NCBI GenBank assembly: GCA_028554755.1
Contig: JAPTOF010000010.1
Coordinates: 15,094,501-15,158,500, forward strand
Reading direction: 5' to 3'
DNA: 64,000 nucleotides
Source of the DNA: Cordia subcordata
Lineage: Eukaryota > Streptophyta > Magnoliopsida > Boraginales > Cordiaceae
The notes under the pieces were generated by a model. The model did not search any database. It was not told the DNA's origin and saw only the letters and a list, made by a program, of their open reading frames with translations. Made by a program: the position numbers and the translations under genes. Shown piece by piece: positions 55,683-64,000 of the stretch (position 1 is its first letter; every line of letters begins with the position of its first letter).

Positions 55683-56683
55683 GATTTAGGTTCTAGGGTA
55701 GGTTCATTCTAAATCATCTAGGAAGCTAGTTAGTCACTCTTAAGGCCCTAGGTCATAAGGACCACGTCGTAACTCTAGGAGGCGCCGCCCATGGACGGAC
55801 CTGCACCAAGTCCTAGGGGGAAATTAAGACACTAATTTAGCAACCTAGTTAAGAGCAATCACTAAAGTAAGCCATCATTCTTTAATCCCATAGCATTTAA
55901 GTATAGAATCACCCATTCATAAGTTGAAGTCACCTTAACACCTTTCCATTTGTTAGTTCCTCTAGATTAGCTTATCCCCCACTTTTCCCAATTCCATAGT
56001 TTAGTTTAATTCATTTTAGTTAGAGCTCCCGATCATTCAAAAATCCAAAATCCAAAAAATAGATAGTTTAGATTTCTTATTTTTAGGCACATTCTAGAAC
56101 ACACATGTGGAATCCATGTGACAACATAGCCTCCCTATGGTTCGACACCCGTTCTCGCACACACTATACTGCATTGTTCCGTGCGCTTGCGGGTCTTTAG
56201 AGCTTGCACTCAAAGACGTACATCAATATATATTATTAAATATGTAATAGTAACATACATATTATGTGTATGTGTGTGCTGTGAGATGAGTGACGTACGT
56301 GTGTGTAGTGTTTTTTTTTTCCTTTTTTTTTTTTTTACTACTAACTTTAATAACTATCCTAAGTCCAAAATACTAACTCAATTAAATTAATTTTCTAATC
56401 CCAAATTGACCAAAATTACTAATGAACTTAATTAATTCTAATTAACTATTACCTAACTACTTCTAATTAATTAATCAACCAAAAATCAAATTAAACTAAT
56501 ACTAATTAAAACAACAAAATAATAATAATAATATCAAAAGACAATAAAAAGAGCACACTACGGATAAACACTCAATAAACTCAATAATCACTCAGATGCT
56601 CGAAATAGACAAAATTAGCACCTAAACATGCACTCAAACACACTCCTAATCATGCAATTTATGCTCCAAAAACACACACATCA

Positions 56684-58503
56684 ACATCCCCAAACCTTCT
56701 CCTTGCTTGTCCCCAAGCAAGACTACTCTTAAGCTTATATCATGATGCCCAAAGGGTTGCCAAAAGTATTGACTTGCTATCTTGACGAATCTGAGGACTA
56801 TGAGGGGTCATTCCTATTGTAAAAAGGGATCTCCAAGACTTTTTCAAATTCTCTTCTCAATCACAAGGGTTCTCGCACCTTTCAAGAACTTACCAAGTAG
56901 CTAGAACAACCACAAACCTAGGATTCCGACTCACTCACCCGAGATGATGATATTTCGTGCCCCCATCAACTAACATAGCTTCCCAACATACACTTAGCCT
57001 AAAGATACAAGGAAAAGGGAGAATTACATCACAATGGCTCGCAATAGGCGTAAGAGTCTTAGTCACGATACAATAGAATGACATTCTCAGTGATTGGGGC
57101 CCCCGTGTAGCGAGCTTTCAACCAGCACATCCCAGCCACCTAAGGCTTAGGGAACTAAGGGAAGAGACCCCTTAGGGCATACTAACTTAGGTTTCACCAA
57201 CCACTTCAAACGGAAAAACAAAGAAAGAGAACTAAACATGTGTCAAATTAGCATTGTTTCCTTTGATACTTATTCAACATACTTCATTTTTTTCTTGCCA
57301 TTTGGCTTTTTTTCACATTTTTTTTCACTTTTTTCCAATCTTTTTTCATTTTTTTCTCATTTTTTTGCATTTTTCCACCCCTTTTTTTGGGGTGTTTTTC
57401 TCATTGCATAACATAAAACAAAATAAAAATAAAAGAAAAAAGAAGCGCTATGGTACACTAAAAGAACCACACAAGTAAGGGGACACTCACATCAGCAACC
57501 CTTTAAAAACACTTTTTCTAACCAAGTTGTGGGGAAACTACAAGGTGTATTCTTAGAAGTGCTCACTCCCCATTGTTTTCAAAAAGATTCTCTTCGAAGT
57601 CCTAGTTTTCCCTCCATTCTATTCACTTCCCACAGTACTATCTCATCTTCACCAATCAATTAAGTCAATCAACAAGAGCCAACTCTCCAATCAATAAAGA
57701 GATAAAAGACTTTATATGCATAAAAAAAACCAAAAAAAAATTCACCATTTTGAGCAAAACCATGCAAATCTACCCTTGATGTCAAATATGAAAAACAAAA
57801 AGAACTTCTATACCCTCAAACCTAAACTTTGCTTATCCTCAAACAAGTAACAATTAACCACGCAAACAAGCAAATAATAAAGCACACGTATGGGAGGTGT
57901 GGAAAGGGTAGAAAGGATAGGGCTAAGAGAATGGAAAGATACAACCTTGTGTTTGCGTGACTTCACAAATGCCAATGAAATTCCAATCATCGACCAACTT
58001 ATTTCTCGTCAATACACAAACACTCAAAAAGCACACGAGATGAGTAGATATATGCCATGCAAATCCATATTGGCATTAAGAAATAAGAATAAGGATGTAT
58101 GCAAAAAATGGAGAAGGGGAATGTAAGGAATGTAACAAAGCTCTAGCTATTAAAAGGAAAAACAGAAGACAAATACAGAAAAACAAAAAGAAAATAACGA
58201 AATTACCAAAATCTAGGTTGCCTTCTAGTAGCGCTAAGCATCCTGCCGTCAGCTAGGCAAGCTCCATTCATCAAGTGTCATATGAAGGCTCCTGAAGCTT
58301 GATGGACTCTACTCGAGCCATGCTCGGGTCAAATGAATGCTTCAGGCGCTGCCCATTCACAATCAATACTCGTTCATCCTTTAAGTTTTTTTATCTTTAC
58401 TGCTCCAGAAGGGTAGGCTTCAATGACCTCGTACGGGCCATCCCATCGACTTCTCAATTAACCTGGGAAGAGCTTCAATCTAGAATTAAACAACCAAACT
58501 TTG
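56684..58503 (-). other. Athila-2 3' non-coding region with PPT
   Basis: The PPT complement ACATCCCCAAACCTTCTCC is followed by TTGCTTGTCCCCAAGCAAG, GGGTTGCCAAAAGTATTGACTT and further blocks also found in N1 and N2. These include AACCCTTTAAAAACACTTTT, TGGGGAAACT and AAACCTAAACTTTGCTTATC near 57820. There is no envelope-like or ORF1 gene here, unlike Athila-1. Confidence 0.7.
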
Positions 58504-59368
58504 TTAGTAGGAGAGAGATTTCCTAAGGATATGCCTATCATGCATTTTCTTCATTCTCTCTTTATAAAGCTTGGCGTTCTCATACGCCTTATATCTTAAT
58601 TCCTCTAGCTCAACTAAATCAAGCTTCCTTTTTTCCCCCGCAACAGACAAGTCAAAATTTAAAGATTTAATAGCCCAATATGCTCTATGCATTAACTAGA
58701 CAGATAGATGGCAGGCCTTCCCATACACCAACCAATATGGAGACATACCTATAGGGGTCTTGCATGCAGTACGGTAGGCCTATAATGCGCCACTCAGTGT
58801 GTAAGACCAATCTTTCCTATCAGAGCTAACCATTTTCTCTAAAATGGACTTGACCTCCCTATTTGAAACTTCAACCTATCCACTTGTCTGAGGGTGATAC
58901 AAGGTAGCAATCTTATGAGTGACTAAGTAAAGCCTCAAGTGTCCTATGGCGAAAGTGCTTTCCTTCATTACTAATCAAGACTCATGGTACCTCAAACCTA
59001 GAAAAGATCTGCTCTTGAATGAACTTCACCACAACCTTTTGGTCATTGGTTCACATAGGGATTGCCTCAACCCACTTGGACACATAGTCAACAGCCATTA
59101 AGATGAATAGATACCTAAAGAAAGGTGGGAATGGACCCATGAAATAAATTGCCCAAACATCAAAAAGTTCACACACAAGAATAGGGGAAAGGGGCATCAT
59201 ATTTCTCCTAGAAATAGACCCAGATTTTTGACATCTAACACACATTTTACAAAATTCTTGGGCATCTCTAAAGACTGTGGGCCAAAAGAATCCACTTTGC
59301 AAGACTTTAGCTATAGTTTTCTTTCCTTTAAAGTGACCTCTATTCACCTCACCATGACACATATTCAA
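58504..59368 (-). pseudogene. Athila-2 integrase
   Basis: 59368-59051 carries the zinc finger (HGEVNRGHFKGKKT, CKMCVRCQKSG) and SPILVCELFDVWAIYFMGPF. The first catalytic aspartate (family GIDFMGPF) is Y here. YVSKWVEAIPM follows, then several frames with stops. 58692-58504 is the C-terminal part (HRAYWAIKSLNFDLSVAGEK, MKKMHDRHI). The protein is inactive both by nonsense and by loss of the catalytic residue. Confidence 0.82.
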
Positions 59369-60168
59369 AATACTTTCAAACTCACTCTCTGAAACACACT
59401 TGCGAATTACCTAATCTGCACACACCTTAAAGAGATAAGGATCTTCCCAAAAGAAACGCTTAACCTACAAATAAAACCTATCCTTTTCTCTTTTCTCCCA
59501 CTAGGGTGGCAACTCACATATGACCAGATAATTTACTATATTGCATACCATTGTGTGCGATGTGAGACAACAAAAAATTATTCATCTGGAAAAGACTCAC
59601 AGACAGGAATAGAAGCACTAGGGGACTCATGCATAAGACGGGACAAATGATTAGCAATAGAATTCTCACTATCTTTTTTATCTCTAATCTCTGTGTCAAA
59701 TTCCTACAAAAGTAGCATCTACCTAATCAAATGGGCTTTAGATTCATGCTTAGACAAAAGATACCTCAAAGCCGCATGATCAGTGTAAACTATGACCCTG
59801 GACCCAAGAATTTACGATCAAAACTTATAAAGGGAGAACACTACTGCTAGAAGCTCTTTTTTAGTAATGGTGTAATTTTTCTCAGCCTCATCTAGAGTCT
59901 TACGAGCATAATAGATCACATGAGGCAACCTATCCTTACGTTGTCCTAATACAACTTCAATGGCAAAATTTGATGTATCACACATAATCTCAAAAGAAAG
60001 ACTGTAATCAGGTGGCTGGATGATAAGGGAAGAGGACAGCAAGGATTTAAGCCTATCAAAAGCTTTAGTGTACTCTTCATCAAACACAAATGAAACATCT
60101 TGCGTTAAGAGCCTGGACAATAGACGAGCAATTTGGCTAAAATCCTTAATGAAACTACGATAGAAACC
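59369..60168 (-). pseudogene. Athila-2 RNase H
   Basis: 60120-59818 gives FDRLKSLLSSSLIIQPPDYS, FEIMCDTSNFAIEVVLGQRK, PHVIYYARKTLDEAEKNYT and KKELLAVVFSLYKF, a clear gypsy RNase H with the first catalytic D (CDTS). The remainder to ~59690 is recognisable in another frame ([24 protein letters not shown]). Further left is degraded tether to integrase. Confidence 0.82.
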
Positions 60169-61214
60169 TCAATAGCCAAGGAAGGATCTCACATCCTTAA
60201 TAGTCTTAGAAATGAGCATCTTCTCTATAAGCTCTACCTTGGCTGGGTCAGCTTGGATACAATCAGAAGACACTACATGACCCAAGACTATTCCTCTTTG
60301 TAGCATAAAATGTGATTTCTCCCAACTCAACAAAAGGTTCATCTTAGTATAACGGTCTAGCACTAAAGATAAGTGACTCAGGCATTCATTAAAATTCACA
60401 CCAAAGACTGAGAAATCATCCATGAAAATCTTTAAGTGCCTCTCAATCATATCACTAAAGATAGCCATCATACACCTTCGAAAAGTGGCAGGTGCATTGC
60501 AAAGACCCAACGGCATTCTCCTATAAGCAAAGGTACCGTTAGGGCACGTGAAGGTAGTTTTCTCTTGATCATAGGGAAACACAGGGATTTGATTGTATCC
60601 CGAATACCCATCTAAAAAGCAGTAATAACAGTGACCGACTACTCTATCCAAAATCTGGTCAAGGAAGGGTAATAGGAAGTGATCTTGTCTAGTCCTAGAG
60701 TTGAGCTTTCTATAGTCTATGCACATTCTCCAACCCGTAGGGATTCGCATAGGAACTAGCTCACCTTTATTATTCTCTACCATCGTGATCCCAGATTTTT
60801 TTGATACTACCTGAACAGTACTAACCTACTCGCTATCAGGGATGGGATAAATGATACTTGCATCTAATAGCTAATAACTTCCTTTCTCATAACTTCACTC
60901 ATATGTGGATTAAGTCGTCTTTGCATCTCATGAAAAGATACCATACCTTCTTCTAAATGAATCCTATGCATACAAACTGAAGGGTCTACACCTTTTAAAT
61001 CACCAATCGTCCACAATATGACCTTCTTATGACTTTTAAGGACTCCTAGAAGACGTTCCTTATTCTTACTCGACAAATCAAATGCTATAATCACAGGAAA
61101 GGTCTCATCAGGTCCTAAGAATGCATAAATCAAGTGCTCAGGGAGGGGTTTAAGCTCTAAAGATGGGAGAGACTCAATCGTAGGGGGATTGCTAGACACT
61201 TCTAAGGAAAACAC
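60169..61214 (-). pseudogene. Athila-2 reverse transcriptase
   Basis: 61214-60864 is the RT N-terminal region (LPEHLIYAFLGPDETFPVII, SSKNKERLLGVLKSHKKVIL). 60783-60169 (204 aa) is the palm and fingers: RMCIDYRKLNSRTRQDHFLL, CFLDGYSGYNQIPV with the motif-A aspartate, FAYRRMPLGLCNAPATFRRC and FMDDFSVFG. All catalytic aspartates remain. Only stops between frames (near 60850 and 60168) visibly disable it. The sequence is Athila-type. Confidence 0.88.
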
Positions 61215-61219
61215 TCGGA

Positions 61220-62052
61220 TTAATTAACCTCAATCAATTTCTTAGGCCTAGAGTCAACAGAAATGGATGTCGAAGCTATATACTTGCTGACAAATGACTT
61301 AGAATCAAACTGTTCTAAAATAGCCTCAAGCTCAGCTAACTCATCCTCAACAAACAACATCTCGTAGGCATGCTTCTCTACACACGGATCTATAACATCA
61401 ACAGCAAAACACTTCTCCTTAACATCCATACCTATACTCGCTCTATTTGCTGCCTCTGTAACTTTTATAGTGGCCTTCAGATTCCTAAACTTAATCTCTA
61501 GTAACCTCGACTTACAATGAATGACTACATTAGCTGTAGCTAAGAAGGGTCGTCTTAAGAGAACAGATGTAAAGTTCTTAGTGTCATCGCCAGAATCCAT
61601 ATTTAAGAGAATAAAATCAACTGGATACACAACTCTCCAACTAGAACCATTACATTCTCTATTATACCTCACGGTCTCTGCTCAGATCTATCAGCTAACT
61701 GCAAAGTGACGTACATGGCAGATAACTCTGCCAAATCTAGACACTGGTAGACTGAGTGGGGAATCAAATTTACGCTAGACCCTAAATCTAAAAGAGCATG
61801 ATCAATCAGTGTCTTTCTAATGCAACACAAATTAGTGAAAGATCCTAGGTGTTTCAACTTGGGTAGGATGCCCAAAGTGCAAATGCTACTCACTTTTTTA
61901 GTGAGCTTCACTGTTTTCAGCATATGGGAATTGTTTCGCTTTTGTGTGCATAGATCTTTGAAGAATTTCGCGTAAGCAGGAGTAGACACAATGGCATCAA
62001 CTAGAGGAAGGTTCACCTTAAGGTCTTTCAAGTGCTCTAAGATCTTATTCAT
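61220..62052 (-). pseudogene. Athila-2 protease region
   Basis: 62052-61669 starts with VNLPLVDAIVSTPAYAKFFK (gag tail) and then the protease: CTLGILPKLKHLGSFTNLCC, LLDLGSSVNLIPHSVYQ. The D-L-G active site is intact. 61672-61220 continues with VDFILLNMDSGDDTKNFTSV and LLRRPFLATANVVIHC, where LGRPFL is the family norm. The two frames overlap by a few bases, so a single frameshift separates them. Confidence 0.82.
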
Positions 62053-63679
62053 CTCTAGTGCGACTGGAAAAGGTGCTCTAGGGACGACGTCACTAGATTC
62101 TATGGACTACTTCCCCTTCTTATGTTGAAGGGTACTACTCTCATCTCTCTCTCTAGTGGTCTCCTCTCTCTCATGGTCCCTAACCTCACTAGGCTCTATA
62201 GAAACATTTGCAATAGAAGATCAAACTTATCGTCGCTACTAGGCCGGCTAGAGAATAGTGCAGGAAGTGAAAGTATAGACTAAGTGGGAAGAGCGGGAAC
62301 AGATGGGTGCAGGTCCTGTGAGGCACTAGGAAGTTTAGATGGATTTACGAGATAAAAACTTAGTGGATTTAATTGAGCAAGATGAGGTCGCAATTGGAAT
62401 AGGAACTGGGGCTGGGGGAACTCAAAGTGATTATTACGCCTAGAAAACTTAGGGTTATCCCTCCACACCAGATTATATATGTTCAAGTAAGGGTTATACT
62501 CTCATGAGTACCCTTATGTAACATGGACTTGCTCCTGAATGAATTCTGGAAACTGTGGTGCTAATAGGCAAGCTATAGTCTCGTGGGATGACTCAAAACA
62601 TAAGGCACACATATCAACGACAGAAGAAGAAGACGACGATACGAGCAGATTAGCCTTATGGCTTGGTGGATGTGCTAGACCTAAAGAAATCAGCTGGTCA
62701 AGCTTATGGGTCAATGCTTCTACCTTAGCAGCAAGATCGTGGGATGTCCCTACTTCATTAGCTCATTTTCTAGGATTACTCCTACTCGACCTATCCAATG
62801 CCATATTTTGAAAATAATCCTTAGCAACATGCTCTAAAATCCCCAAGCATCACTAGGTCTCAGATTATAGAATTCCCCACCCGACATGGCATTCACTATC
62901 ATACGTTGGGACTAGGTAAGAACCCTAAATAAGTCATGCAAAAGATTGTGGGTACTGTACCAATGATAAGGACACTGATGCAATAAACCATTATACCTTT
63001 CCTACTTCTCATGGAAAGATTCAAACTCATGCTGAGAGAAGGTCATAATCGAAGCTTGTAGGTCAGCAGCCTTAGCCATAGGGTAAAACCTCTGATAGAA
63101 TTGGGATTGGAGCTCATCCCAAGATGTAATGGCTCCATCGGGCAAGGATTGTAGCCATTGTTTGGCTTTATCCTTGAGAGAGAAAGGAAAAAGTATGAGC
63201 CTAATATTCTCCTAAGACACATTTGGAAAATTGAAAATAGAACAAATCTCCACAAAACCAGTGACATGTGCTAGGGGACTCTCATTACTCCTACCATAGA
63301 AAGACGGGAGCATAGCTGATATCCCACTCTTAATCTCAAAACTCGCCTTCCCCAAACCCTGTAGATGGATGGCCATATTCGGCTCAAAGGCATGAGAAAA
63401 GAAGTATTGCCCAAAGGCCATGTCATCGGCTACTTGGCGTGGATTCGGGAGCTTAGGAAGCTCAACGTTCTCATGAAGAGGAACAGCAAGAGAAGAAAGA
63501 GGAAGATGAGGTGGATTATTATTCCCATTATCGGGAGCAAGACGAGGAAGATCATTTCTATTTTCTGCCATTTCACCTAGATTGCGTTCTAGGTTCCTAA
63601 GATGACAGCGACTTCTCTGTGGTTTAGGATTAAAAGGAACTAAGTCAAGTCTAAGTGAACGTCTACCAAGGATGCCCAA
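62053..63679 (-). pseudogene. Athila-2 gag
   Basis: The first usable ATG at 63679 lies ~280 bp inside the PBS. The frame (155 aa) has NDLPRLAPDNGNNNPPHLPL and FYGRSNESPLAHVTGFVEIC, the Athila capsid start. It continues through a second frame (63267-63043) and degraded sequence. 62714-62514 has the intact knuckle CALCFESSHETIAC preceded by a Ser-rich stretch. 62486-62280 has WRDNPKFSRRNNHF, the Athila motif after the knuckle. The knuckle resembles those in N2 ORF-N. Confidence 0.82.
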
Positions 63680-63955
63680 AAAGAAACAAAATCTCTTCTA
63701 ACTCTTCAACCCCCGAAACTGCAATTTCAACGTAAATCTATAGCACAAAAAACCACAAGTCCCTAAAAACTACAAAATAAAATAACACTAAATAGAAAGA
63801 CTAAATCAAACAAAACACAATGCAAAAAACAAAATACAAATTATCACAGAAATAAAAGAGAACAACAAAAAGTAAGACTAATACTAGAACAATAACAGAA
63901 ATACCAAAGCACGTAACCAACTAGAACACATAAATCAAAGAAACCAACTGTGTCT

Positions 63956-63972
63956 CCCCAACAACGGTGCCA
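63956..63972 (-). other. Primer-binding site of Athila-2 (tRNA-Asp type)
   Basis: The minus strand reads TGGCACCGTTGTTGGGG, the Asp-type PBS with two transitions, seven bases inside the LTR start. Confidence 0.82.
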
Positions 63973-63979
63973 AAAAACT

Positions 63980-64000
63980 TGATGTTGTTTTAAAAGCCAC
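63980..64000 (-). repeat. Start of Athila-2 5' LTR (runs out of window)
   Basis: TGATGTTGTTTTAAAAGCCAC matches the left end of the 3' LTR at 52991. Only 21 bases are inside the window. Confidence 0.75.

Larger units (their letters stand above)
54331..56225 (+). mobile_element. Solo gypsy LTR nested in the Athila-2 LTR
   Basis: This 1,895-bp insertion reads TGATGTGTTG...GACGTACATCA and is flanked by ATATA at 54326-54330 and 56226-56230. It contains a GC island and TATA-like box (54585-54823), CATGTCTATGTGT motifs (55300-55380), two hairpins (55600-55682) and the U5 end block CCGTGCGCTTGCGGGT. No PBS, PPT or coding sequence is present. Its structure is close to the N2 LTR family. The ATATA duplication sits in AT-rich DNA, so it is less decisive than the others. 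Confidence 0.82.
52991..56683 (-). repeat. 3' LTR of Athila-2, split by a solo LTR
   Basis: The LTR consists of 52991-54330 and 56231-56683 (~1.79 kb). It starts TGATGTCATTTTAAAA and ends ACACACATCA beside a PPT. The start matches the 5' LTR beginning at 63980 (TGATGTTGTTTTAAAA). An AATTA-rich U3 at 56380-56540 and T-rich tracts are visible. It has the conserved ACGGTTATCGTCTC block near 53050 but only one degraded hairpin trace. Confidence 0.8.

Overview
The window is repeat-dense, AT-rich plant DNA, most likely pericentromeric or otherwise heterochromatic sequence of a eudicot. I see no host protein-coding gene, no rRNA, no confident tRNA gene and no CRISPR. Almost every recognisable coding trace belongs to an LTR retrotransposon: Ty1/copia with initiator-Met-type primer sites, and Ty3/gypsy of the Tat and Athila lineages with Asp-type primer sites. 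Nearly all are broken by stops and frameshifts. The co-occurrence of SIRE-like copia, Tat and Athila elements is typical of flowering plants; the species cannot be named from this sequence.

Layout. 1-4771: plus-strand copia element A, with decayed RT/RNase H and a 3' LTR. 4772-5347: minus-strand copia LTR cut into the RT of element B. 5348-12195: SIRE-like copia element B (minus), whose protease is split by a 1,757-bp solo LTR (7311-9067, TSD CCTTT). 12196-13082: AT-rich spacer with a SINE-like fragment and a tandem duplication. 13083-27271: non-autonomous gypsy element N1 (minus), interrupted by a related element N2 (17003-25440, TSD CTTAT). 27272-48801: Tat-lineage element (plus), whose integrase is split by a complete 12.76-kb Athila element (32936-45693, TSD ATTCA). 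48802-52990: LTR debris with a Mutator-like MITE (51214-52514, 9-bp TSD AAAAGGGGA). 52991-64000: a second Athila-type element (minus) whose 3' LTR is split by a solo LTR (54331-56225, TSD ATATA); its 5' LTR leaves the window.

How the parts relate. N1 and N2 have gypsy-type PBS, PPT and LTRs but no pol. Both share about 1.2 kb of 3' non-coding sequence, LTR ends and PBS type with the Athila-like element at 52991-64000, which does carry gag-pol. This suggests an autonomous element with non-autonomous passengers. N2 encodes, and N1 partly preserves, an ORF family I do not recognise: two perfect CCHC knuckles, a probable coiled coil, an acidic middle and a conserved C-terminal block.

The most unusual signals are in the LTRs. 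One is a repeated hairpin, TTRGCT-GGATTTAA-AGCYAA, whose stem co-varies between copies. The other is a GC-rich island of CCGGTCGACCGG-type palindromes, lying just upstream of a putative TATA box in seven LTRs, including one copia LTR.
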